Part shown: positions 13,268 to 23,932 of the stretch, one piece after another
Layout: every line of letters starts with the position of its first letter
Numbering within the stretch: the first letter of the stretch is position 1
Origin: Ulva prolifera
Lineage: Eukaryota; Chlorophyta; Ulvophyceae; Ulvales; Ulvaceae
NCBI GenBank assembly: GCA_023078555.1
Contig: CM041201.1
Location: 1,309,713-1,373,712, forward strand
Length of the DNA: 64,000 nucleotides
Reading direction: 5' to 3'
The notes under the pieces: model-generated
What the model saw: only the letters and a program-made list of their open reading frames with translations
Databases searched by the model: none
Told to the model about the DNA's origin: nothing
Made by a program: the position numbers and the translations under genes

Positions 13268-13293
13268 GGGGGGGGGGGGGGGGGGGGGGGGGG
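13268..13293. repeat. G26 homopolymer tract
   Basis: Twenty-six G residues lie about 365 bp downstream of the giant kinase stop codon, in a G-rich stretch that may be 3' UTR. Confidence 0.9.
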
Positions 13294-13915
13294 CTGCACA
13301 CAGGCGCGCCCCTTATGTAGTGGCGGTGCGTCTGCGTGATATGTGGCCGGCAGTCGTGGTATGCATATCGCTGCACGACCGTGTGAAGGCCACTGGCTCA
13401 AACTGGGTCCATGCGCAGCGGTCTCAACGGGCATGATGAGTTGTGACCGTCCCCATCAGAAGATTGTTGCTCAACTAGCACAGTTATTTATTGAGGTCTC
13501 TGATAGACAGCTTGCCTGTGTGTTTCCTACGGGAAAGGATGAACTTCAAACTCCAGCTTGATTCATGGGTCATGAGCGTGAGACAGTCGGAGTCTGCATG
13601 TAAGGTTGTCCACACGCTTGGCACACTCATCATTTCCCGACTACGACAAGATGTGGTGCATCGTTCGGGCATGATTCGCAAGCGCCACTGTTGGCCGCTG
13701 TTTTCTGGATGTTTGCTTTCTGGGACTGCTGATTCCAGTGAACAGGCCACTGTTTTAATGCTTGATACATGTGATTTAGCATTCAAACGCTCTTTCGTAA
13801 GCAGATCAATATTATTTATGTGACATCACAGTACAATGCAAGGCGGCTTGATGAGTGCGAGTGGTACTGCACACTGTCATCTGCTGTGCTTTTGTGATGT
13901 CCACACAGGCACTGC

Positions 13916-13961
13916 GTTGTTGCTCGCGGAGCTGCCTGCCTTGCTTGCGTTGTCCTTGTAG
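13916..13961 (+). mobile_element. 46-bp 5'-truncated retroelement fragment (family 1, copy 1) with 12-bp target duplication
   Basis: The insert carries the family core TTGCTCGCGG, a CCTGCCTTGCTTGCG stretch and the 3' end TTGTCCTTGTAG. It sits between two identical copies of CACAGGCACTGC (13904-13915 and 13962-13973). The shared 3' end combined with a very short body is what 5' truncation during target-primed reverse transcription produces. Confidence 0.75.
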
Positions 13962-15399
13962 CACAGGCACTGCACAGTGCTGCATAGTGCCTCGGCGAGA
14001 TCGCAGATGTGATGTGAAGCAGGCAACCAGTCACCCAGTCAGGTAGAAGGAATCACTGCCACCACTGGCCATTGTGCATACAAAAATGTTGGGAGTGCAT
14101 CAAAGGTTCGGCAGTGTGCTCTCTCCAGTGCAGGCCGCAATTCGTGGCATGGTTGTGCCTGCTGTACAGTTTAAAGCGGAGCCAGCCCGAGGCCGCTGAA
14201 GCACTCATAAGTCATGTCCCGCCTCAAGGCCCACCGATATATTTCAGAGCACAGGTGCATCGCAACATGCAAAGTTTGACTTTGCGTGGCCATGTGTGCA
14301 ACTTGGCATTAGTATGCTACTCCGCCAGAATGCAGGAAGCAGTACAGATGAGTGGAGCGCAGGTAGCATCGCCAATAGGGTAACAAACCGGCATACATGC
14401 AGCCACCGTGGTCAGCTTCGTAGTCAGTGTGCCGGGACACACGACCGCAGCGCACAGCAGGCTGCGCTGACCGTACCGATATGGTACCCCCGTGGTATGT
14501 GCGACTAGCACACGTGTGCATGTGAGCACAGCAGTAGAGCATCTCATGATTCTGAAAACCACTCCTGTGTGGCCTGCCAAGGCCATGTATTCACAATTAA
14601 TATCACATCGCAGTGCATTCGTGTGCAACTGTGAATGTGTCACCGTTTCCTGACAGGTGTGTGAGTTGTACCCATACAAAATCAATCCACACGCATAGCA
14701 GTGTGGGAACACGGTAGTCACAAGGCAGTCCATCCGACGTCAGCTGCTTCCATTCACAGCACCAGAGCCTGATCGTGTGGACATGTCGCGGATAGCCCGA
14801 TAGACGCAGGCCTGATCCTGCATGGGTGCGAGACCCGTCCGCTCACTAACTTCCACAGAGTTGGCCCTGTGCGACATGCACATCTGGACATGACACAATA
14901 CGCGGGTAGTCTCATGTACCATTTCATGGCACTGCTGCGGCCCATTTACTTTGCAATCCGCTGATCATGCCGCTTGGCGGCGTTCATGTAGAGGGCAACA
15001 ACAACCGCCATGCACGTGGCCCGCCCTGGTCAATCATGTGCGACCGCACTGCACACGACGCGGGCTTCACTCTCATCGCGCGCCATGTACGTTGACACTA
15101 GATCATACAGGCTTCTCGGTCAAACTGAAATAGCCTCATATGGTCATCCATCGGTAAAACCTCACCTGTCCATGGCAAAGTTAGGTGAACATCGCTGTGC
15201 ATCCTCAAGCAACTGTCTGTGGCCACAGCCTACTCAACAGCACCTCTACATACTGCTACAGCCCGCATGCACGGGCAAGCCCTCGAAGGCGTGTCGTGTC
15301 AGGTGCACACACGGAACGGCTGCCGCAGGGGCGCTCTGCGCTGGCAAGGCTGCAGGAGGCCCCCCCTTGTGCAACACCTGCTCACGGGGTGCCCGGCCA

Positions 15400-18300
15400 T
15401 CACTTCCGCCGGAACATGCTCTTGATCCTCGACCCGAGCCGCTTCTTCGGCTGCGCAGCTCGGGAGGGCTGCCGCCACAGCTCCGCGGTGGACGAACTGT
15501 CGCCGTCGTCGGTGCTCTGCTTCGGGCTCGCACCCTGTACCATCCGCCCCTGCTCTCAGCACTCACGCCATGAACTGCTTCTCAGTGTTAACCTGTCAAA
15601 TGAATGCCGATTTGCCATCTCACACGCAAGCCTAACGGCACATACTCTCGCAGGAGTGACACCACAAGCCTCTGCAGTGGGTGTGCAGTGCCCGTCCCGT
15701 ACACGGGGACCGCACGCAGCAGCGGCCAAGCATTTTTGCACAGCGTCAAGCACATGGCTGCATTCAGATGTCGGTGGACTTGAAACCTGCTGACGTAGGG
15801 ACCAGCGGCACCACCATGCGCACATAACCACACCCCCCTCCTCCCACACCACCGGGGCCGCACGGCCGCCGCACACCCCCACAGCACGCACAGCACGCAC
15901 CTTAACCGACTCCACGGTCGTCGTGTACGCCGAGCCCTGGCTTCGGTCCTTTGAGAACACCGGGGACGGCGGCACCGCGGGCGGCGAGCCGCCGCTGAGG
16001 CCCGCCGACTCCGCGTCGACCGCGCCCGACGCCGAGCGCATGCGCGGCAGCTCGCTCGGCGCCGCACTCGTGTCAACCGATGCTGATTGCGCGGCCGCAA
16101 GCATCGCCTTCGCGCTGCGCTGCGGCGACCGCAGCGTACCGCCCTCGACGCTCTGCCCCCGCCTGAGCTCCCCGCGCCGCTTCGTCAGCAGCGCCGGCTT
16201 CTTCTTGCCCCCCTCATCCTCGCTGTCGCTGGACGACGTGCCGTCGTCATCATCCCCGTCCTCCGCGTCTGTCGCCGTCGCCCCGGCCGCCGACGGCTGC
16301 CGCTCCGGCCCCCCCGCCCAGCGCACGCCGCTCATGTCCGCCGACGCCTGCGCGCCGCTGCCGGACAGGTCCCCACGCGACGGCTCGCTCTGAAGCGCCG
16401 TGCTTTCCAGCGCGCAGGGTAGGCTGCTGCCCTCGCGCAGCAGGCCGTTGAGCTGCGACAGCGGGGGGTCCAATGGCGGCTGCGGGCCGCTGATGCGCTC
16501 GATGTGCACCGCGCCGGCGCCCGCCGCCATGCGCTCCACGAGGTTGTACCCGCCCTCGCCCTGGATCAGGACCTTGAACTCGTCAAACGTCAGGTCGTGG
16601 TACTTGCCGTTCGCGTCCAGCGCCGCCTCCCAGATCTTCGCCTTCTCCTCCTTGCTCCAGTCCACCACCTCGAGGATATTCTGCACCGCACGGCCCGCCG
16701 GCGTGATCATTGCAGCCCGTGCCACCTCCCCCCTGCCCACGCCCTCAGCCCACGCCAGCGCTCGCACAGCACATGCACCCACGGCCAAAGCACGTTTCGC
16801 ACGCTCGTGCCGCAGCACTGTCGCGACTACCGTCGCACCTGCCAATGCAGGTATGCACCGAGTCCATGCATGTATGCAAGTACTCTGCAAACATCACCGC
16901 TTCGCTGTCGCCACGCAGCGTCATGCCTGCCTCAATACCATTCAGTGTACACAGCACATCCGCGCCAAGTCCGCAGCACGCACCCGCAGGTTGTCGCCCG
17001 TGATCGTGTTGCTGTCGTCGTCGTCCATGAAATCAAACACCCAGCGCAGGAGGTTCTCGCCGACAAGGATGTTGTGGTCGATGGCGCCCGCGACAAACTC
17101 GTGGTAGCGCACGAGGCCGGTGCCGTCGGTGTCCAGGTGCTGGAACACGCGGTCCAGGTCATCGTCCGACACGACGTAGCCCGCCTGGCGCACGCCGAGC
17201 GAGAGCTCCTCGCGCGTCAGCGTCTGGCTCTGATTCTTGTCGAGCTTGAGGAAGGCCTTCTTGATGCGCTCGATCTCCTTCGTCGGGGGCGCGTTCTCCG
17301 CGACGATGCGGCGCACGAGCTTCTGGAACGGCGTCTGCTCGCGGTTGTTGTGGAAGGCGGAGACGACGCCGTCGAGGTCGTTCGTGAGGCGCTGCGAGAC
17401 CGAGGGCATCATGAGCTCGTGGAACTCGTGGTACGTCATGATGCCTGCACCCGCCCCGGCGCCCGTCACCACCATGCGGCATGGCAAGACCCTGGCTATA
17501 CCAGCCTATCACCAACGAAAAACCAGGTGATTGCACGGCACACATGTGGCTGTTACGCTCTGCTGATGCAACACATCTGCTGCTGGGTCGGTGGCCATGA
17601 TCTGACGATGCCCGCTGTTTCCGCGGTGCTGCCCACACCTCTGCGTGTCGGCGGGGTGGCTCAATGCAGTGTTGCCCCAGTCAGCCACCAAAACGAAACA
17701 GGCACGCAGCTCTACAACCACGCAGCTGCGGCCACGGCCGCGCGGCGGGTGGCCGCCGAGGCGCGCACCGGAGGTGCCGTGGCTCTCGCCGAGGCGCCGC
17801 TTCACGCCGTACTTCTCAAACAGCCGCCGCAGCTCCTTCTTCGTGACGTGGATACCCGTCGGGTGCAGCGCGTCGTACGCGTCCTCCGCCGAGATCCAGC
17901 CGTCCCGGTCGGTGTCCATCACGCGGAACATCGTCTTGATGACCTGGTCCGACAGGTTGCGGTACTGGTTCATCGTGGCGACGATGAAGTCCTCGATCGA
18001 CAGCTCGCCGTCCTTGCCCATCACAAACTGCAGCCACCGCGATGCAGCTCGCGATCACCCGCAAGAAGGGCAACATCGACGTTCACAAGTCAGGTGGGCT
18101 CTGTCGGTTGGCAGCTGAGTGGCTGTGTCCTCGCCGCCCCATGACCACTGCACTCTCGGCATTCCCGCGGACTTCACCAACCAGGCATGCCGGCTGACGC
18201 GGGCGGGACCCTAGACCGTGGATCTAGAGCCGCACATGCACACGGCACACGTGTGTGCCTCATCACTGCTGCGCAGCACAGTGTGGCCCCATACGGAAGG

Positions 18301-21300
18301 TGGGGGGGGTCCCTCGTTCTGGGCTGTTGATCGGCATGCGCCAAAAATGTGTGGGGGGGGATCGGGGGGGGACGAGGCGCGGCGCTCGACAAGAGGCCGG
18401 TGGAGCGCACAGCCTCTGAGGCGGGGGGTGTCAGGTGCTCCGCCGCTGCAGGCCGCCAAGGGGGGGTACGCACCGTGACGGTGTCGGCGATCTCCTCGGC
18501 CTCGCTCGGCCGGCGGCCCTTGGTGAGGATGGCCGTGATGTCCTCCGCAGGCAGGGGCGTGTGCTTGTCGGTGTTCAGCCGGTTGAAGATCGCAAGCATG
18601 CGCTGCATCTCGTTCTTGTGGATGAACGTCACCGCGAGGTGCATGAACGCGCGCTGCAGCTTGTTCGACGCCGCAAACTTGCTCAGGTTGCGCGCGACCT
18701 CGTCCGAGATCGTCTGCATGTACGGGTCGTTGCCCTCCAGCGCGAGCTTCGAGCCGGTGGCCTTCAGCCACGGGTGCCCGAGCGCATCGCGTGCGTCCGG
18801 CCGCTTCTTCGGATCCTTCGTCAGCAGCCTGCAATCCAGCACCCTATGAGCACCCTCCCCCCTAACCTCTCGACCGTGCGCAGTCTGCACCGAAAGCGCA
18901 TGTGCACCACTTTTGCACCCTTCACTCCGCTGAAGCCAGGTGCTGCTGACTGCGCCGGACATCGCCCCACGACTGGCGTAGGTCCCCCCCCCCCCCCCCC
19001 CCCCCCCCCGCGGGGCCCCCTCTGAGCTCGCGTGGTGCTGAGGCACTCACGCGAAGGCACCAGCTTGTATACATCCACCTGCATCAAATGGCCCCCCAGC
19101 CATACGCCCTCCCCCCTCCCCCTGGGCTGATGCGACACTCAGCGCTGGTGGCATCGGTGCCACCAGACACATGGCCAGCAGCATGAATGCAGACCTCTGC
19201 GATCAACGTATGGCCACCGCGGTACGCGAGTCCTACGGGGCGGGGTGCGCTGCAAATGCCACACAGCTCTGCGTCGCGTGCGACTCCCCGTGCAACGCCC
19301 ACAGGAGGCGCAGGGCGCGATGCGGACAACGCACACCGGGTGGGGGCCGGGTGCGTGTCTGTGGGTGCGTGCATGTGCGCAGGCGTGGGGTGAGTGTGGC
19401 GCTCCCACTACATGCATGCCGCGGCGTTGCTACCGGCCTCGCCGGCTTTGTCCTTGCAACACACGCACGCCACGTGCGCCTGCAGCGATGCAGCCAGGTC
19501 GTACCATGAGACAAAATCGGCGACGACGGGGTGCAGCGCGGCGACGTCGGGCTTGCGCGTCGCAGCGCGCGACATGATCTCCTCCGCGCTGCGGCCGTCA
19601 AACGGCAGCTTGCCGTTCAGCAGCGTGTAGATGATGACTCCGATGCTCCAGATGTCGACCTTGTGGTCGTACATGCGCGACTTGATTTCGGGTGCCATGT
19701 ACGGAATGCTGCCTGCGACAAGGTGCGCATGCATGAGGCTCATGCATGGTGCATTGAGACATAGCTTTGGTGGACGAGCACACTCTCACTGTGACATGTC
19801 AAAGTTCGCTGTCTTTGCAAGCATGGAGATACACATTTCCGGAGGCTGGGGCAATAAGGCTATCGGCATTAGGATGTGAGAACGTGAGATGCACCTGCAA
19901 GGCCTGCAATGGCTTGTCCGCCTCTCACGCGCTGGCTCAGCCCGAAGTCAATGAGCCGCAACGACTCCATGATGGGCTTGCCGCTGGAGGAAGGCTCCGC
20001 GAGACAGAAGTTCTCTGGCTTGAGGTCACCTGCACGCCCGCAACTGGTGAGTGAAAACGCGTCGTAGGTGAAGGCAACACAGGGCGCAGAAGTCGATCGT
20101 GCGCAAAAGCAAGCAATCCCGGTGAGCGGATGATTCATTGATTGAATGTCTAGACAAACGCTGATGATCTACGCTTGCGGGTTGACAGATGCTGAGCGCT
20201 CGTCAAGCAGAGCAAGTCCGCTTCATCAAGCTTGGATCGCGTACACACACCATGAAAAGCTGCAGCTGCTTCGGAGCAAGACTCGCTACACACAAGGGTC
20301 CTGTGAAGATTGCAGGTTCACTTGATTGGCCGCTACTGAAGGCGCGATTCACTGCCGACCAATAAGCCAATGATCGATACTGAGGGTGAGCAGCGGGTCA
20401 GGTCAAAGATGACGTGATATGGGGCCGCACAGTGAACCAAGCCTCGGGAGTGCATAGCATCCGCAAGGACTAGCATGCACACAGCGATCCGCCCGACGTC
20501 CCCGTATGTGTAGCTCTTGCCTTCACTTGAATCCTCAAAGCTGGTGTGGAGCTCGCCTCCTTTGCAGAGCTGCATGACATGCTGGTGTCGTGTCAACCTC
20601 AGCGACCAGACGTTCAGCAGATCTCCATTGCCGAGCACACAGAGGCGATGCTGATGATGACTTCAGAGCGTTGTTGACGTTGCCCTGGTACGTGGCTGGC
20701 ATTCATGGCCAATGGCAGTGAAGCATGCCGCTCTTGTAAATGAGCTGTGCAACAACCAGGCATTGAAGGGGCACAGGGAGCTATACACTTAGCTATGCAT
20801 GAGCATCGCAGCACGTGCTAGATTCTGGCAGGTGTTCATGCCCGTGAATGCCAAAGAAATGACCCCAGACGCACGCGCAATCACCTTGCAAGATGAATTC
20901 CAGGTGCTGCTGAAGCTCTGCCATGACGGGCAACATACAGCGATGCAGACTCCGGACCTGGACCACAATGTTGAACGTCTTTGTTCCAGCAGGTAGGCCT
21001 ATTGCCAGTCATGTTGTCACCGCAGGCCTACGATGTACTGGCAGGTGAGAGAGTGGAGCTGGGCAGAATTGTACCTCCATGACGATGTAGAACTGATCAC
21101 CATTCTCAAACACCTCCATGATACCCACGACTTGCTTCACATCTAGCAGCATGATTAAATGCTTGATCTCCTTGTATACGACCTCTTCGTCCCCCTCTCT
21201 GCACACGCCGCTTTACGCTTGCTTCAACCCCACCACTCATGTGTTCAAGGCACATGCGAGCCAGTCACGCAGCGTACTCTGACACAGTGATATGCTTAAC

Positions 21301-21964
21301 AGCAACATCTTCACCGGTCTCCTTGTTTCTTCCTTTGATGACTTTCGCGAAACCTCCTGTGCCGAGCGGTAATCCCAGCTCAAATTTGGCGGAGATGTCC
21401 TGAACGCATCGGAGATGGCTACAGATCAAGCACACATCGATATTCATGCACCTTGTCGCGTCACGAGTCATAGAAGTCAGACTGGCATTCCTGCCAAGCA
21501 AATTCCTGTTTTCCATGCCGATACGTGGAGTTCGATATAGTCGTGGCTCTCGGTAACTAGAGACGCTACGCATGCAAAACGCAGGCCGAAGCATGAAAAC
21601 ATTAGCATTCTGCGATATGCAGGTCGTGGTTGCACCGATCGGTAAGCGGTTGTGTCCAAACCTCGCCAGTGTGCCACGGAATCTTGCTTGTGGCAGCAAG
21701 AATCCGGGCGTCATGGGCAACCGGAGCATCCTCGGGCCACGGAAGGCCCTCTTGCACCTTTTGGGCTGCCTTCATGGTCAATCCATGGCGGTTGTTCAGT
21801 GCTCCGATCTGAACAGGGCTGCCGGACCTATGCACTCGCCCAGTTGGTGATGCCCCATTCGCGGCAGACTTGTTTGGTTTGGAAGAACAGTCTTTCACGT
21901 CGCTGATGTTTGGACTAACAGACTCGTCGTGGGTGGCAAGCTCGCCTTTCTTATTCTCCGGCAT
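15400..21964 (-). CDS. Calcium-dependent protein kinase-like protein with extended EF-hand array
   Basis: Modelled exons, in gene order: 21964-about 21755, 21399-21278, 21198-21075, 20569-20431, 20029-19895, 19712-19505, 18828-18474, 18027-about 17768, 17444-16984, about 16728-15901 and 15534-15400, roughly 990 residues. The start ATG at 21964 sits in a good CACCATGCC context. The kinase domain has GTGGFAKVIKG, VAVKH, HCDLKPEN, IDFGLS and YMAPEI, and ends in a typical CDPK C-lobe (HPWL). After an autoinhibitory-like stretch come a degenerate hand, canonical loops DTDRDGWISAED, DKNQSQTLTREE and DTDGTGLVRYHE, and further divergent hands (DDDDSNTITGDN, DANGKYHDLTFDE). Classical CDPKs have four hands; this has about seven or eight EF-like units. 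The tail is Ser-rich, with an acidic run and a basic end (KKRLGSRIKSMFRRK). Expected role: Ca2+-activated Ser/Thr phosphorylation. Non-RD (HCD) is unusual for a CDPK. The end of exon 1 is uncertain. Confidence 0.85.
18984..19009. repeat. C26 homopolymer tract
   Basis: Twenty-six C residues lie in the intron between exons 6 and 7 of the CDPK gene. Read in the gene's direction it is a G tract. Confidence 0.9.
19425..19466 (+). mobile_element. Probable degraded family 1 retroelement 3' end in a CDPK intron
   Basis: GGCTTTGTCCTTGCAA followed by CACAC matches the family 1 terminus and its CACA junction. I see no clear matching left duplication, so this is either an old copy or a chance match. Confidence 0.35.
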
Positions 21965-22559
21965 GGTGCGATGTTGGAAACTCGGGCTAAATCCAGCGCT
22001 GCTGCGCGTGTGCAGCGAAAGTAAGCACCCATGACCGCTGTGCTAACTAAAGTGGGGTGTCTACACAGGGATTGAGCCTTGTCGGTGCTCAATCCCTTGA
22101 ATTGCCTTTTGACAAATGCATGCATCGTGCTGTACGAGGGATGCAACGCGAACGTGCACGTGACGCTCGCCGCACATGTATGTACACGAATTGAGGCACC
22201 GGAACACTTCGCCGGCTATAGCTTTCCAATGATCCATCAGCGTTGATACATCCAGTCGCGCACCCATCGGCCGGCACGCTCATGATGGGCGATTCGTGAG
22301 CGTTCGCGACCGTTCACCCATGCAGTCGATCGCGACCGACGCCAGTGTTGTTTGCCGCATGCGTGCAACGTTAGGCCGTGTTCAGTAGGTTGACCTCGGT
22401 AAACAAAAAAATTGCAAAAGGCCTGAACGAAGCATGATCTATACTTACGATCATGGTTCAAGTATCGCTGCATCGATAATGTGTCCTGATTCGATAGCAT
22501 TTAAAAGTTATTTGATGATACGTGATGTGTCCCGCGAATGTGTCCGGTGGGGTGTGTGA

Positions 22560-22585
22560 CCCCCCCCCCCCCCCCCCCCCCCCCC
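22560..22585. repeat. C26 homopolymer tract
   Basis: Twenty-six C residues immediately precede the tandem duplication that starts near 22610. Confidence 0.9.
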
Positions 22586-22609
22586 GACGAGGGGAGTACA
22601 CATTGCCGG

Positions 22610-23155
22610 GACACATTGCACGAGGACGCGACAGGGGACACATGCCTTTGATAGACTGGAACATCATCGCGAAGCACACCAGAACATCAATTTTGTCAAC
22701 AAATACCATATCTAGCATGCACAGGTGCTTTTCATTGTGCCCGAGCAGGTTCTGCAGTACGTGGTGTTGTTCACCGGTGCGACACCAAATTGCTTCTGAA
22801 AACAGCACGCAATGTGACCGGTCACATCACCCTCGTCCGTCCCATGCGTCCTATTCCAGGCGCACCCCACTGAACACGGCCAGGACGCGACTGGGGACAT
22901 GTACACATACGTTTCACTGACTGGAAACTCATCGCGAGGCACACCAGAGCATCAATTATGTCATATAATATCACATCTAGCATGCACCAGTGCTTTGTAG
23001 TCATTCCGAACGGCCTTCGCAGTCGATTGTGCTGTTCACCAGAGTGACAGAAAATTCCTTCGAATATTCTGAACACAGCCCGTACCGTGCCCGGTCACAT
23101 CGCCCGTGTCCGCCCCATGTGTCCTTCGTTGGACACGTTCCGCTGAACACGGCCG
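22610..23155. repeat. Two-unit tandem duplication, period about 265-272 bp
   Basis: Landmarks recur once each: GACTGGA at 22654 and 22919, followed in both by (A)CATCATCGCGA or CTCATCGCGA and CACACCAGA; TCTAGCATGCAC near 22711 and 22976; and CTGAACACGGCC at 22870 and 23143. The units are clearly diverged. Read on the minus strand, both keep an open frame of about 60-80 codons with matching words (GEQH, CMLD, ALVC or VLVC, MxFQS), so an old small coding unit cannot be excluded. Its protein is not recognised. Confidence 0.75.
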
Positions 23156-23932
23156 TGATCGTTGCAGCCGCGCGCTGCAGGGGCACGGATTCCGTGAACA
23201 CCTCTCCTCGCACGCGCCACGCAGAAGCAACGCCGCTGTCTCTGCGCCATGCTGCGGCCTGTGTACATATCGGGCCATAAGCCTATATGTCAGCTTCCTG
23301 TTCCACATGGCTGCGCCCATGACTACAGTTTGTTTACATAGCCTGGCCTGCTCCCGACTGCCTGTACATGTCCTGCGGTGGCAATGCCCCCCCCCCTGCT
23401 TGTACATGTCTGCATGGGGGGCGACTTGGATAACACCGTGCTGTCTGCATTGCATCAATCGGCACACCGCAACACATAGCAGGGTGGCATGATCGGCAGT
23501 CAAAGTGGAGGCCATACGGCACGCTCGCGCTCTGGTGAAGTGCACTTTGCTGATGAGATTTTCGTAACTGCTGCTGCTGCTTCATTCTCTTGCAGCGTCT
23601 GATGCCTCTCTGACGGTTTCTTTCCTGCATACACCCGTCACACAAGCATCGACACCCAGGCCACAATACATTCGCAGGCACCCCGGCACAGCAGCACAGC
23701 AATGAGAAGATGCCTCTGCGCCGTATCACGCACACTCAATGGACGACTGTGCATTGCGCTCTGAGTGGCATGTCAACCATTTGCGCATTCCTTTCAGCCC
23801 ACAATACTCCATCTAATCAAATACACTCAGCCGCTTGCTCTACGCCCGTTCCAACCAGGAACCTAGCTGGACTGTGCCTAGTCCACACAGGAGGGCACGT
23901 AGCTCTCGAGCAGTGTTCAGCTACTCAACTCT

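Larger units (their letters stand above)
12904..15399. other. Gene-poor interval between two convergent kinase genes
   Basis: The 3' ends of the giant kinase (+) and the CDPK gene (-) face each other across about 2.5 kb. Reading frames of up to about 140 codons occur on both strands (for example 14317-14733 minus), but none resembles a known protein or joins a neighbour through convincing splice sites. The first 400 bp are G-rich and include a G26 tract. From about 13.4 kb base composition drops to roughly balanced. The interval also holds a 46-bp retroelement fragment at 13916-13961. Confidence 0.6.
21965..23932. other. Spacer between CDPK start and VPS15 end
   Basis: About 2 kb holding the likely promoter of the minus-strand CDPK gene, a C26 tract (22560-22585), a two-unit tandem duplication (about 22610-23155), and about 0.8 kb toward VPS15 with short open frames only. 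No TATA-like element or conserved gene is evident. Confidence 0.6.

Noticed and set aside
13484-14733. Frames of 100-140 codons on both strands
   Set aside because: No family resemblance and no splice sites linking them. Both strands are open to a similar degree, as expected by chance.
16504-18144. 546-codon plus-strand frame over the CDPK gene
   Set aside because: It runs across introns and is antisense to EF-hand exons with canonical calcium loops. The residue mix is His/Arg/Val-rich shadow sequence.
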